Origin: Clostridiales bacterium | GTDB lineage: Bacteria; Bacillota; Clostridia; Christensenellales; Aristaeellaceae | DNA length: 64,000 bases | Direction: 5' to 3' | NCBI GenBank assembly: GCA_004557125.1 | Contig: SFET01000018.1 | Location: forward strand, 62,001-126,000 | Part shown: positions 17,588 through 27,164 of the stretch, in pieces | How positions within the stretch are numbered: the first letter of the stretch is position 1 | Layout of the letters: the number at the start of each line of letters is the position of its first letter | Notes under the pieces: model-generated | Databases searched by the model: none | What the model was told of the DNA's origin: nothing | What the model saw: only the letters and a program-made list of their open reading frames with translations | Program-made: the position numbers and the translations under genes

Positions 17588-18294
17588 TTCGCACGGTGTG
17601 CGGCGAGGGCCGCAGGCTGGAATACATATTGATCCGCTCCCAGCGCAGGGACGTGCTCTTGCAGGCGCTGCCCGAGGGCAAGACGCGGGTGTACGCGCCC
17701 AGCTACATGCACCTGCGGGATGTGGACGCGCTGGTGCGCAGCCGCATGGACGAACTGACGCAGATGCATGCCGCGCTGGAGCATCAGCTGGCGGAGAACC
17801 GGCTCAGGCATCCGGTCAAGAGCGGCAGCCGCATCTGCGTGGAGGGACGCGCGCTGCTGCTGGAGCTGTCGGCCGGACCCCGCGTGGAGCTGGAGCTGGA
17901 CGGGGAGATCTGCCGGTTGCTCCTGCCTGATCCCCAGAACGAGGAGCAGGTGCGCGCCGCGATTCGTCAGACGCTGTCCAGGCGGGCGCTCGTGCGCATA
18001 CGGGAGCGCCTCGACTGCTTTGCACCGCGCATCGGCGTGGAATTCGGCCGCGTGACCGTGCGGGACCAGCGCTCCCGCTGGGGCAGCTGTTCCGCCAAGG
18101 GGAACCTCAACTTCAACTGGAAGCTGATCATGGCGCCGCCGCAGGTGCTGGATTACGTGGTGATTCACGAGCTGTGCCACCGGATCGAGTTCAACCACTC
18201 GCCGCGCTTCTGGAGTCTGGTGGAAAGGCAGATGCCGGAGTACGAGGACTGGAAGAAGTGGCTCAAGCGCCACGGCAGCGAGCTGGGCGTGTGA
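17584..18294 (+). CDS. M48/SprT-like zinc metalloprotease (YgjP family)
   Basis: This 236-residue protein has the zinc motif HELCHRIEFNHSPRFW (HExxH plus a downstream HSPxFW) and the preceding RSRWGSCSAKGNLNFNWKLIMAP segment diagnostic of the YgjP/DUF45 family. The N-terminal half is a beta-rich domain. It probably acts in the cytosol. Family members are described as putative metalloproteases, and E. coli YgjP has been linked to UTP pyrophosphatase activity, so the true reaction is unsettled. Its ATG overlaps the stop of the MreB-like gene by four bases. Confidence 0.87.
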   Translation: MIRTVCGEGRRLEYILIRSQRRDVLLQALPEGKTRVYAPSYMHLRDVDALVRSRMDELTQMHAALEHQLAENRLRHPVKSGSRICVEGRALLLELSAGPRVELELDGEICRLLLPDPQNEEQVRAAIRQTLSRRALVRIRERLDCFAPRIGVEFGRVTVRDQRSRWGSCSAKGNLNFNWKLIMAPPQVLDYVVIHELCHRIEFNHSPRFWSLVERQMPEYEDWKKWLKRHGSELGV

Positions 18295-18415
18295 GCGGCA
18301 TGGCGCGCAGATCTGAGGAGCTTCGGCGGGCAGAGCCGTTCGGCATCCGAGCGAAAGCCGCAGCGCGGCATGGCGCAGGCGAGCGGAATTCTCAGCTTCA
18401 TATGACAGGGAAAGC

Positions 18416-18455
18416 AAAAATTCCAACCGATTTTCATCGTTCGGTTGGAATTTTT
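18416..18455. terminator. Bidirectional terminator between converging genes
   Basis: A perfect 15-base stem (18416-18430 with 18441-18455; core TTCCAACCGA / TCGGTTGGAA) has A and T runs at its ends. It serves the plus-strand protease gene and the minus-strand RND gene. Confidence 0.9.
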
Positions 18456-18520
18456 CGTTTGCATGCGTTGCAATGGTGGGAGGCGATCCATCGAGGTGTT
18501 CGGTGGATCGCCTTCGCGCG

Positions 18521-21500
18521 TCAGAAGCGCACCTTCAGCCGTCGCTGCGGCCTGGGATCGTCGGGAGCCTTCGCAGCGGGCGCTTCGGGGCTCTGTGCGG
18601 CGGGATCCTGCGCGCTTGCCGGTTCGGCGGGCGCATCGGGCGCCTGTACAGGAGTTTGTGCAGCAGCGTCCCTTGCCGGAGCAGGTGCGGCGGGCATCTG
18701 TGCAGGCGCGGCGTCATCGAAGCCCTCGCGCTTCATGCCGGCGGCCTCCTTCATCATCTCGATTTCGCGGGCCTTCATCTTTTCGCCGTTGAACAGGTCG
18801 TAGAGCACGGGCACCACGAACAGCGTCATCAGCGTGGCGTAGCTCAGGCCGCCGATGGTGACCACGGCCATGGGCTGCATCATCTCCGCACCCATGCCGG
18901 TGCCCAGGGCCATGGTGCTCATGCCCAGGATGGTGGTCAGCGCCGTCATCAGAATCGGGCGCAGGCGGATGCGGCCGGTCTCGACCAGCGCCTCGCGCTT
19001 GGACATGCCGCCGATGCGCAGCTGGTTCACGCTGTCGATGAACACGATGCCGTTGTTGACCACCACGCCGGAGAGCACCAGGAAGCCCACCATGGCCACC
19101 AGGGAGAGATCCATGCCGGTGAGAATCAGCGCCAGCAGGCCGCCGGTGAAGGCCAGCGGAATGGTGAACATGACGATGATCGGCGATTTGAAGGACTGGA
19201 ACTGCGCCACCATGATCAGGAAGATGAACAGCACGGCGATCAGCAGCATGAGGCCCAGGTCGCCCATGTAGCCCATGACGGTCTCGTTTTCGCCGGAGAT
19301 GCCCACCTCGCAGCCCTCGGGTGGCTGGTAAGTCTCCAGCAGCGCCTCCAGATCCCGCTGCACCAGGTTCGCGCTGTAACCGTCGGCCACGTCGAAGCTG
19401 ACGGACACGGTGCGCTTCTGATTGGCGCGGCGGATGCTGGCGAGGCTCTCGCCCTCGGTGATGGTTGCGATGTCGCCGATGCGCACCTGCCTGGTGGAGC
19501 CTGCGCTCGTCACTTCGATCTCCATGTCCATCAGGTCGTCGGCGGTCAGGTCGCTGTTGCGGTCCTCGGAGACGTAGAGGGTGTACTTCTGGCCGTCCAG
19601 CGTGGCCTCGGTCAGCTCCACTGCGCCGTAGAGGCGCTGGGCGACGTACTGGTACACCTGGGCCACGGACAGGGAATTGTCGTTGGCCAGCTCCTTGTCC
19701 ACGGTGATGGCCAGCTTGGGCTCGGCCGCATCGGAGCCGTCGTCGACGTTCTCCGCGCCCTCCACCTGGCGGCACAGGGCTGCGACCTCCTTTGCGGCGG
19801 CGCGCAGATCCTCGATGTCGTCGCCGGTGATGTCGATGGAGATGCCGCTGCCCGCCATGGCGCTCATGTCCATGGTGCTCTCCTTGGCGGTGAAGATCAC
19901 GCGCTCGCCATCGGCCCACTCGGCCGCGGCCGCGTTCAGATCCCTGACGACGTCGGCGTTGGTGCGGTCGTCCGTCTCGTCCACCAGCAGGTAGTAGGAG
20001 AAGCTGGAGCCGCCGCCCATGCCGCCCATCAGCGACATGCTGTCGCCGGAGAGGGCCACGTCGTTCACGCCGTCGATGTCCATGGCGCGCTCCATGACCG
20101 ACAGGGCGATCTGCTGCTGTTCATCGTCGCTGTACTGCGCGTCGTTGAAGCTCAGCGTGGCGCTCATCTGGGTGGAGTTGACGGTAGGCATGAAGGAGAT
20201 GCCCATATCCTTGACCTGGTACACGCTGAAGGCGAGCAGTCCCACCGCCAGCAGCAGCACCAGTAAGCGTACCCGCAGCGCCCCGCGCAGCAGGACGGTG
20301 TAGCCCTTCTGGAACTTCGAGAAGAGGCGGTGCTTCTTGGGCCTGGACTTCCTGAACAGCGCCGCCGACGCCGAGGGCACCACGGTCATGGCCACCACCA
20401 GGCTGGCCAGCAGCGAGAAGGCGATGGTCAGGCCCATGTCGCTGAACAGATCCCGGGCCATGCCCTGGATGAACACCACCGGCAGGAACACGCAGATCGT
20501 GGTCAGCGTGGAGGCGAACAGCGCGCCGGCCACCTGATTGACGCCGCGGATGCTGGCGGTGAGGATGGGCAGGCCCTCCTCGTCGCGCAGGCGGTAGATG
20601 TTCTCAATGGAGACGATGGAGTTGTCCACCAGCATGCCCACACCCAGCGCCAGGCCCGAAAGGGACATGACGTTCAGCGTGATGCCGGTAAAGTACATGC
20701 ACACGAAGGCCACCACCACGCTGGTGGGGATCGAGATGGCCACGATCAGCGTCGGCCGCCAGTCCATCAGGAACAAAAGCAGGATGGCGATGGCCAGGAT
20801 GCCGCCGTAGAGCAGATTGCTGAGCACGGAATCGATGATCAGATTGATGTAATCGCCCTGGTTCATCATCTCCACCACGTGCAGGCCCGGATTTTCCGCC
20901 ATCAGGCGCTCGCTCTCGGCGGTGATGTTCTCCGCCACCTCCGCGGTGGAGGCTGTGGACTGCTTCTCAAAGGACAGCATGATGCCGCTGTCGCCGTTGA
21001 CGAGGGTGAACAGGTCGGCGCTGTTGTCGCTGATCTCCACGCTGGCCACGTCCAGCAGGCGCACGTCGTCCACGCTGTCCAGGCCCAGGTGCATCAGCTT
21101 CAGCTGCTTGAGCTCCGCCAAAGAGGCAAACTCCGTGCCGACGCTGACCAGATAGCGGTCGTCGCCGTTGGAGACGTAGCCCGCCGGCAGATCCAGGTTC
21201 TGGGAGCCCAGGATGGCCGAGACGGTCTGGGTGGTGATGATGCCGTCGATGCCGGCGTTCTCCAGGGCCTCGTCGCGGTTCTCGATGAATTCGTTCCAGG
21301 CCTCGGCCAGCTCGTCCTCGCCCTCGCGCAGGGCGGCGGAGGCCTGCGCAAAGCCGCTCTCGGCCTGGGCCCGCGCGTCCAGCAGCTGCTGGCGCGCGTC
21401 GGCCAGGTTGGTGTCCTCCGCAACGCCCTCGATCATGCCGCCGGGGAGGATCCCCTGGTTGAGCTTCTCCAGCATGGAGTCGATGCTCTCGATGCCGGCC

Positions 21501-23416
21501 TGCAGCTGGGCCACGGCAAGCTGGGCCTGGGCATACTGGGTGTTCAGGCTGTCGCTGTCCGAGATCAGCAGGTAGGCCTTGTAGGCGTCGCTCTCCTTCA
21601 CGGCGGCGATCTGCTGGTCCAGCGCGGCGATCTGGGCGATGAGCGCCTCGCGGTCGCCGCTGCCCTCGATGGCCTCGGTCAGCTCCGCGATCTCCGCATC
21701 CAGCTCGGCGATGCGCGCATCGCAGGCCGCGATCTGTCGCTGCGCCTCCTCGATGCGGCCCTGAATGGCGATGTCGCCGCCGTCCAGCAGCGCGAGGGAA
21801 TCCTTCGCCTCTTCAAGCGCCGCGCTCTGCTTGTTCAGTGTCTCCCGCAGCGCGTCGTGGCGGGCGGACAGCGCATCCACCTCCGCCTGGGCGCTCGCAA
21901 GCTCCGCTTCGGCCAGCGCCAGCTGCGCGCGCAGCTCCTCCAGTGTCGCACCCTCGGCCCGGGCTGCGCCCCCGAACAGGGACGCCAGCAGCGCATCCTG
22001 CGTCTCCTCGGCCTGTGTGGGCGCGATGGTCGCGTCCTGCGCCGCCTCCATGGTGGGTGCAGCGGTGATATCGATGGTGGGTTCTGCGCTTGCTTCGGCC
22101 TCAGGGGTGGCCGTTGTGTCGGCGCTCGCATCGGGTTCGGGGGTATCCGTCGCAGCTGCGGTGGCCTGGGCCTTCTCCAGCGCCTCGATCTGGGCGGTCA
22201 GGCTGTCCACCTCGCGCTGGGCGGCGTCCCGACGGTTGATGGCGTCCTCCAGCTGGCTGCGCACATCCGCAAGCTCGGCCTCGTTGGCGGCGATGTCGCC
22301 CTCCAGAGAGACGATGGTCGCCTGCAGGGATTCGGCGTCCAGCAGCAACAGATCCGAAATGTATTTCTCCTGGGCGGCCTTGAGCGCCACCTGATCCTGG
22401 CGGGCCTTCTGCGCGTCCTCCAGTTGCTTGAGCAGCGCGTCGGGGGGCGCTTCCCCCTCCAGGGCGTCCAGCTGGGCCTGCAGCGCGTCGCGCTGGGTCT
22501 CCAGGGCGCCGAGGGTCTCGGCCACCTGCTTGAGCTGGGCCTTTTCCTCCTCCGACATGTTCGCCAGGCCCTCCAGCTGCGCAAGCGCCGCCTGCGCACT
22601 CTCCAGCTGGGCGCTCAGCTCCGCGCGCTGGGCGGTGAGCTGCTCGACGGCCATGGGCAGCTGGGCGCTGCCCGCGTCGATGGCGGCCAGACCCTCGTCG
22701 ATCTGGGCGAAGGTGCTTGCGCGCATGCGTCCCAGCTGGGACTTGCCCGAGGAGAGCTGGCTCTGGGCTTCCTTCAGCTGCGCCTCCACGTCGGCCAGCT
22801 CCTCGTCCACCTCCCGCAGGATGGCACTGTTCAGCGCGTCGATGCGACTCTGCTCGATGGTGATGTCCACCTGCTGGGTCAGAATGCCCGAGGCCGTGAC
22901 GCGCGCCACGCCGTCCACGGATTCAAACCGGGGCACCAGCGTCTCCTCCACGTATTCGGAGAGCTCGTAGAGATCCGCATCGTCCATGGAGACGGTGGAG
23001 ATCGTCACCGGCAGCATGTCCGGGTTCAGCTTCATGATGACCGGCGTGCCGATGGAATCGTCCCAGCCGCCGGAGAGCTGGTCCACCTGGGAGGAGATTT
23101 CGATCATCGCGGTGTTCATATCCGCGCCGTCGGCATACTCCAGCACCACCAGCGACAGGTTTTCGCTGGAGGTGGAGGAGATGTTTTCCACATCGGTGAG
23201 CGTCGCGAAGGCCGCCTCCAGCGGGCGGGTCACGTCGCTCTCCACGCGCTCGGGCGTGGCGCCGGTGTAGGTGGTGTAGACGATCACGTAGGGCAGATCC
23301 ATGCTGGGCAGCAGATCCGTAGTCATATTCTGAAAGGAAATGATGCCCAGCGCGATCACCAGTATGATGCCTACGATTACGGTGTAGGGCTTTTTGACGC
23401 TGAATTTCGATAGCAT
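18521..23416 (-). CDS. RND-family exporter permease with a very long extracytoplasmic coiled-coil insert
   Basis: The protein has 1631 residues; typical HAE1/AcrB-like pumps have about 1030. It has the usual RND order: N-terminal helix (VIVGIILVIALGIISF), porter domain with SDVTRPLEAAF, six-helix bundle with ILAIAILLLFLMDWRPTLIVAISIPTS, second porter half and second bundle (GFLVLSGVVVNNGIVFID). Between DITIEQSRIDALN (near residue 195) and GIDGIITTQTVSAIL (near 725) lies an insert of about 525 residues. It consists of two long heptad-rich Ala/Glu/Gln/Leu arms separated by a Thr/Pro/Glu/Ala linker (about 410-485). The C terminus is a 60-residue Ala/Pro tail. It is preceded by a marR gene. Likely a proton-driven exporter of drugs, lipids or surfactants. 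Confidence 0.9.
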   Translation of the reverse strand: MLSKFSVKKPYTVIVGIILVIALGIISFQNMTTDLLPSMDLPYVIVYTTYTGATPERVESDVTRPLEAAFATLTDVENISSTSSENLSLVVLEYADGADMNTAMIEISSQVDQLSGGWDDSIGTPVIMKLNPDMLPVTISTVSMDDADLYELSEYVEETLVPRFESVDGVARVTASGILTQQVDITIEQSRIDALNSAILREVDEELADVEAQLKEAQSQLSSGKSQLGRMRASTFAQIDEGLAAIDAGSAQLPMAVEQLTAQRAELSAQLESAQAALAQLEGLANMSEEEKAQLKQVAETLGALETQRDALQAQLDALEGEAPPDALLKQLEDAQKARQDQVALKAAQEKYISDLLLLDAESLQATIVSLEGDIAANEAELADVRSQLEDAINRRDAAQREVDSLTAQIEALEKAQATAAATDTPEPDASADTTATPEAEASAEPTIDITAAPTMEAAQDATIAPTQAEETQDALLASLFGGAARAEGATLEELRAQLALAEAELASAQAEVDALSARHDALRETLNKQSAALEEAKDSLALLDGGDIAIQGRIEEAQRQIAACDARIAELDAEIAELTEAIEGSGDREALIAQIAALDQQIAAVKESDAYKAYLLISDSDSLNTQYAQAQLAVAQLQAGIESIDSMLEKLNQGILPGGMIEGVAEDTNLADARQQLLDARAQAESGFAQASAALREGEDELAEAWNEFIENRDEALENAGIDGIITTQTVSAILGSQNLDLPAGYVSNGDDRYLVSVGTEFASLAELKQLKLMHLGLDSVDDVRLLDVASVEISDNSADLFTLVNGDSGIMLSFEKQSTASTAEVAENITAESERLMAENPGLHVVEMMNQGDYINLIIDSVLSNLLYGGILAIAILLLFLMDWRPTLIVAISIPTSVVVAFVCMYFTGITLNVMSLSGLALGVGMLVDNSIVSIENIYRLRDEEGLPILTASIRGVNQVAGALFASTLTTICVFLPVVFIQGMARDLFSDMGLTIAFSLLASLVVAMTVVPSASAALFRKSRPKKHRLFSKFQKGYTVLLRGALRVRLLVLLLAVGLLAFSVYQVKDMGISFMPTVNSTQMSATLSFNDAQYSDDEQQQIALSVMERAMDIDGVNDVALSGDSMSLMGGMGGGSSFSYYLLVDETDDRTNADVVRDLNAAAAEWADGERVIFTAKESTMDMSAMAGSGISIDITGDDIEDLRAAAKEVAALCRQVEGAENVDDGSDAAEPKLAITVDKELANDNSLSVAQVYQYVAQRLYGAVELTEATLDGQKYTLYVSEDRNSDLTADDLMDMEIEVTSAGSTRQVRIGDIATITEGESLASIRRANQKRTVSVSFDVADGYSANLVQRDLEALLETYQPPEGCEVGISGENETVMGYMGDLGLMLLIAVLFIFLIMVAQFQSFKSPIIVMFTIPLAFTGGLLALILTGMDLSLVAMVGFLVLSGVVVNNGIVFIDSVNQLRIGGMSKREALVETGRIRLRPILMTALTTILGMSTMALGTGMGAEMMQPMAVVTIGGLSYATLMTLFVVPVLYDLFNGEKMKAREIEMMKEAAGMKREGFDDAAPAQMPAAPAPARDAAAQTPVQAPDAPAEPASAQDPAAQSPEAPAAKAPDDPRPQRRLKVRF

Positions 23417-23444
23417 TTCGTTTGTTCCTCCGTCGCCGAAGTGA

Positions 23445-23909
23445 TTACATTTCGTTCTCCTCAGTCACCGTGACGAGCGCATCCACGAATTCGTCCAGCA
23501 TCTCGCCCAGCTGGGCCGCGCGCTCCAGGCCGACGCGGCGCACCGCGCGCTCGATGTAGACCAAGCGCTCCTTCAGCTTCTCCTGAAAGGCCGCCTCCCC
23601 CGCCTGCGTGGCCTGGATGTACACCACGCGGCGGTCGCTTTCGTCGCTGACACGCTCCATAAAGCCGTGCTCCACCAGGTGGTTCACCGTCTGCGTGGCC
23701 GCCGGCTTGGAGATCATCAGAAAGCGGCTCACGTCCGTCATGCGCAGCCGCACCGGGCCATCCGGATCCTGCTGGCAGAACAGGAGCGCAAAGAGCGCCA
23801 TGTCGTTGGCGTACATCTCCTCGCCGTTGGACCCGGAGAGCTGCCGCCGGGAAATCTTGGCGATCCGTGCCATCAGCGAATACAGGTATTTTGTCGCTTC
23901 CTCGTACAT
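23445..23909 (-). CDS. MarR-family transcriptional regulator
   Basis: A 154-residue winged-helix DNA-binding protein. The core shows VSRFLMISKPAATQTVNHLVEHGFMERVSDESDRRVVYIQAT, which is the recognition helix and the DxR wing typical of MarR. Flanking N- and C-terminal helices form the dimer interface. It lies 28 bases upstream of the RND exporter on the same strand, the classic arrangement of a drug-responsive repressor controlling its pump. The start is the ATG behind GAGGAGG. The ligand is unknown. Confidence 0.9.
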   Translation of the reverse strand: MYEEATKYLYSLMARIAKISRRQLSGSNGEEMYANDMALFALLFCQQDPDGPVRLRMTDVSRFLMISKPAATQTVNHLVEHGFMERVSDESDRRVVYIQATQAGEAAFQEKLKERLVYIERAVRRVGLERAAQLGEMLDEFVDALVTVTEENEM

Positions 23910-23948
23910 GGAGGGACCTCCTCAATTTGGTTTCGCTACTTAACTATT

Positions 23949-23977
23949 ATGATACTGAACAACCTTCCGGGCTTCAA
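23949..23977 (-). promoter_or_regulatory. Promoter of the marR-RND operon
   Basis: On the minus strand, TTGAAG (complement of 23972-23977), 17-base spacer, TATCAT (complement of 23949-23954), about 40 bases before the marR start. No clear palindrome was identified as the MarR operator. Confidence 0.6.
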
Positions 23978-24039
23978 CGCAGTTCCCGTTAAATACATCG
24001 GGCGGAGCTGTGTCAGCGCCGGCGCAATTCCAAACAAAT

Positions 24040-24066
24040 ACCGGCATCCCTCTTCAGGATGCCGGT
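24040..24066 (-). terminator. Terminator after the D-cysteine desulfhydrase gene
   Basis: ACCGGCATCC (24040-24049) pairs with GGATGCCGGT (24057-24066). On the minus strand it is followed by ATTTGTTTGG. It ends the sulfur-uptake operon. Confidence 0.7.
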
Positions 24067-24109
24067 GTGAGATTGCAGTTCGGAGGATCCGCAGGAATCG
24101 CAGTGTACA

Positions 24110-25168
24110 TCAATAGAGCTTGCCGAGGATCTCCGGCTCGGCAAACAGCGCCGTCGCGCCACCGGTGTGCCAGAACAGCACGCGCTCGCCCTTCGCAATC
24201 TTTCCGCTGCGCACGTCAGCCAGCAGCGCCGCCAACGCCTTGCCGGTGTAGACGGGATCCACAAACAGGCCCTCGGTGCGGGCCAGCAGGCAGATGGCCT
24301 CGGAGGCCGCCGCGCTGGGCTGCTCGTAGCCGGGCTGCCACTGGGTGAGATCCAGGTGCAGGTCGGCGCGATCGGGGCGCGCATCGCTGCCCAGCAGATC
24401 GAGCGCCTCGCCGCAGAGCCGGAGCACCTTGTCGATGTAGGCCTCCTCCTGCTTCGGACTGGCCGCCACAGAGATGATCTCCACATCGCTACCCAGCAGC
24501 GTCCGCCCGGCGTGCATGCCCGCCATGGTGCCGCCGGTGCCGGTGGCATGGTAGATCTTCGACAGGCGCAGGTTGTCCAGCGCCTCCAGCTGCGCCGCAA
24601 GCTCAGCCATGCCGTCCGCGAAGCCCACGGAGCCCAGGGGGCTGGCGCCGCCCATGGGGATATCGAGGCAGAGCTTGCCTTCGGCGTTCAGCTCCGCGGC
24701 CCGGGCCGCACCCATCGCGGCGGCGCGCACATCGGCGTCCTCCTCGGTCTCGCCCGGCAGAATGGGCACGGTGTGGATCTCCGCGCCCAGCACGTTGTCC
24801 AGCAGCAGATTGGCGCGATGGCTGGCCGGCTCCGGCTCCACCACCACGGTCAAGTACAGAATGGGCTGTATGCCGAGCCTCCGGCACGCGGCGGCGGTCT
24901 CCATGGCGTGGTTGGACTGGGTCGCGCCGTAGGTGATGACGTGGGTCGCGCCCCGGCGCACGGCCTCGCCCAGCAGGTACGTAAGCTTCCGCACCTTGTT
25001 GCCGCCGAAGAGGTTCATGCCGGTGAAGTCGTCCCGCTTGATGTACAGCTCGATTCCCAGTTCGCCGGACAGCCGGTCGAGCCGGTACAGCGGCGTGGGA
25101 AAGAAGCCCAGCTGCGCCTTCGGCAGGCGGGACGTGCGCGCGCGAAGGTCGGAAATCCGTTCGTTCAT
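24110..25168 (-). CDS. D-cysteine desulfhydrase / ACC deaminase family PLP enzyme
   Basis: This 352-residue cytosolic PLP enzyme breaks D-cysteine (or a similar beta-substituted D-amino acid) into pyruvate, ammonia and sulfide. The cofactor lysine is Lys58 in FGGNKVRKLTYLLGEA. The YGATQSNHAMETAAACRRLG stretch and glycine-rich ATGTGGTMAGMHAG phosphate loop follow. The start is the ATG at 25166-25168 behind GGAGGTATACCT. The much longer upstream frame is an artefact. It is the last gene of an operon with a cystine-type ABC importer and an M20 amidohydrolase, which supports a sulfur-releasing role over ACC deamination. Confidence 0.9.
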   Translation of the reverse strand: MNERISDLRARTSRLPKAQLGFFPTPLYRLDRLSGELGIELYIKRDDFTGMNLFGGNKVRKLTYLLGEAVRRGATHVITYGATQSNHAMETAAACRRLGIQPILYLTVVVEPEPASHRANLLLDNVLGAEIHTVPILPGETEEDADVRAAAMGAARAAELNAEGKLCLDIPMGGASPLGSVGFADGMAELAAQLEALDNLRLSKIYHATGTGGTMAGMHAGRTLLGSDVEIISVAASPKQEEAYIDKVLRLCGEALDLLGSDARPDRADLHLDLTQWQPGYEQPSAAASEAICLLARTEGLFVDPVYTGKALAALLADVRSGKIAKGERVLFWHTGGATALFAEPEILGKLY

Positions 25169-25268
25169 AGGTATACCTCCAGCTTCGATTTCCATCGGGA
25201 GCGGGCAGCCGCAGGCGGGCGCCCCACATCCATTATAAGGGAAGCGGAGCGCCCTGCCAAGGGGGAAA

Positions 25269-26390
25269 TTACGGTCGCGCGCGCTCCATGGCCAGGCACG
25301 CAAAGAAGCGCGCGGCGGGCCACAGCGCCGACGGATCGACGCAATACTTCGCATGGTGGCTGGGATAGCCGCCGCCGGTGCCGACGCGGAGAAAGGCTCC
25401 GGGGCGCTTTTCCAGATAGACGCTGAAGTCCTCGCCGCCCATGGTGTCCTCCTGACGCTCCACCCGGAAGCCCATCTCCAGCGCCAGGCGGCGCGCAGCA
25501 TCGCACAGCGCAGCGTCGTTGATGACGGCCGCGGGACCTGCGCCCCAGTGAAACGCCGCCGTGCAGCCGTGGGCCTCGGCCACCGATTGACTCAGCTGCC
25601 GCAGCTCCGCCCGGATGCGCTCCCGGTCCTGCGGGTTCAGGGTGCGCACCGTGCCCTCCAGCAGTGCGGAGTCCGGAAGAACGTTCCACGTGCTGCCCGC
25701 CGCAATGTGGGTCACCGAGAGCACCGCCGGAGAGAAGGGATCCACCGTTCTGCGCAGAATGCCCTGGGCTGCGAGGGCGATCGTGGCGGCCGCCGGGATG
25801 GGATCGACGCCCTTGAACGGCTGCGCTGCGTGAACACCCCGGCCGCGCACCTCGATGCGAAAGCTGTCCGGCGCAGCCATCACCGCTCCCTCGCGGATCC
25901 CCAGCGTGCCGCTCCGGAACCAGGGATAGCAGTGCACGGCGTAGAATTCGTCCACGTCGTCCAGCAGACCCGTCGCCATCACCCGGGACGCGCCGTTGGC
26001 GCTCTCCTCTGAGGGCTGGAAGATGATCTTGACGCTGCCGTCGAGCTGGTCCTCCTCCGCCTTGAGCAGGGTCGCCGCAGCCAGCATGATCGACGTGTGG
26101 GCATCGTGGCCGCAGGCGTGCATCACGCCCGGATTCACCGAGGCGTAATCCAGTCCGGTTTCCTCCTGAATGGGCAGGGCGTCCATATCGCAGCGCAGGC
26201 CGATGGTGCGCCCGGGCCGGCGGCCGCCCACCACCGCGATCGTCCCCGTGGGAAGGCCGGTGTCCAACGTCCGGATGCCGTGCGCGCGCAGCGCCCTCAG
26301 CACCTTTGCCGTGGTGCGCTTCTCCGCAAAGCCCAGCTCCGGATGGGCGTGAATATCCTTGAAAAATGTGATCAGTTCCGCTTCATTCAT
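25269..26390 (-). CDS. M20-family amidohydrolase (N-acyl amino acid deacylase-like)
   Basis: This 373-residue metal-dependent hydrolase belongs to the amidohydrolase/hippuricase branch of M20D. Metal ligands are seen in LRCDMDALPIQEETG, HACGHDAHTSIMLAAA and IFQPSEESANGA, with a lid/dimerisation domain and C-terminal MGGEDFSVYLEKRPGAFLRVG. It starts at ATG 26390 behind AAGGAGCATGC. Relatives such as B. subtilis YxeP/SndA and YtnL sit beside sulfur amino acid transporters and deacylate N-acetyl-S-alkyl cysteines. The same context here (cystine-like importer, D-cysteine desulfhydrase) suggests that role. Confidence 0.9.
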   Translation of the reverse strand: MNEAELITFFKDIHAHPELGFAEKRTTAKVLRALRAHGIRTLDTGLPTGTIAVVGGRRPGRTIGLRCDMDALPIQEETGLDYASVNPGVMHACGHDAHTSIMLAAATLLKAEEDQLDGSVKIIFQPSEESANGASRVMATGLLDDVDEFYAVHCYPWFRSGTLGIREGAVMAAPDSFRIEVRGRGVHAAQPFKGVDPIPAAATIALAAQGILRRTVDPFSPAVLSVTHIAAGSTWNVLPDSALLEGTVRTLNPQDRERIRAELRQLSQSVAEAHGCTAAFHWGAGPAAVINDAALCDAARRLALEMGFRVERQEDTMGGEDFSVYLEKRPGAFLRVGTGGGYPSHHAKYCVDPSALWPAARFFACLAMERARP

Positions 26391-26410
26391 GCATGCTCCT
26401 TCGCCGCGCA

Positions 26411-27154
26411 CTAGCGCAGCATGTTCAGAAATTGTGCGATGCGCGGCACGCTGCCGTCGCTGATCTCCGCCCAGCTGCCCTGGCGCAGGATCTGTCCGTC
26501 ATCGAAGAACACGATCCTGTCCGCCACCTCCTGGGCGAAGGAGAGCTTGTGGGTGATGATGACGATGGTCTGCTTCTTCGCGCACAGCCGGCGGATGATG
26601 CTGAGCACCTCGTACTCCAGCTCGGGATCCAGCGCACTGGTGGGCTCATCGAACAGCAGCAGCTCCGGCTTCATCGCCAGCGCCCGCGCGATGGCCACGC
26701 GCTGCTGCTGGCCGCCGGAGAGGTCCCGGGGCCAGGCGTCGCGCTTGTCCGCGAGTCCCACCTTCTCCAGCAGCGCCAGCGCTTCCGCCTCGGCCTGCTT
26801 CCTGTCCCGCCCGAGCACCGAAACCGGGCCCTCCATGATGTTGCCCAGCACCGTCCTGTGGGGAAAGAGCTGAAAATTCTGAAACACCATGCCGGTCTTC
26901 ATGCGCAGAGCGCGCACCTCCGCGCCGGCATACTTGGGGCGCTTCTCCGGCGTGAAATCCAGCTGCGCGCCGCTCAGGTGCACCGTGCCGCTGTCCGGCA
27001 GCTCCAGCAGGTTGATGCAGCGCAGCAGCGTGGTCTTGCCCGAACCGGAAAGGCCGATCAGCACCGTGGTCCTGTGCTCCTCGACGTCCAGTGACACGCC
27101 CTTGAGCACGTAATTGTCGCCGAAGCGCTTGTGAATGTCCCGAACGTAATACAT
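26411..27154 (-). CDS. Polar amino acid (cystine-type) ABC transporter ATPase
   Basis: This 247-residue ATPase has Walker A GLSGSGKTTLLR, the Q-loop MVFQNFQLFPHRT, the signature LSGGQQQR, Walker B LLLFDEPTSALDPE and the switch His in IVIITHKLSFAQEVADR. These are typical of the GlnQ/TcyC group. The start is the ATG at 27152-27154. An upstream frame to 27211 overlaps the permease end. It sits 10 bases after the permease gene and energises import of the ligand bound by the protein encoded at 27947-28702. Confidence 0.93.
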   Translation of the reverse strand: MYYVRDIHKRFGDNYVLKGVSLDVEEHRTTVLIGLSGSGKTTLLRCINLLELPDSGTVHLSGAQLDFTPEKRPKYAGAEVRALRMKTGMVFQNFQLFPHRTVLGNIMEGPVSVLGRDRKQAEAEALALLEKVGLADKRDAWPRDLSGGQQQRVAIARALAMKPELLLFDEPTSALDPELEYEVLSIIRRLCAKKQTIVIITHKLSFAQEVADRIVFFDDGQILRQGSWAEISDGSVPRIAQFLNMLR

Positions 27155-27164
27155 CTTCCGCCAC

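Noticed and set aside
20330..23413. A 1027-codon plus-strand open frame opposite the RND gene
   Set aside because: Antisense shadow of a coding region with strong third-position GC. No start context and no family.
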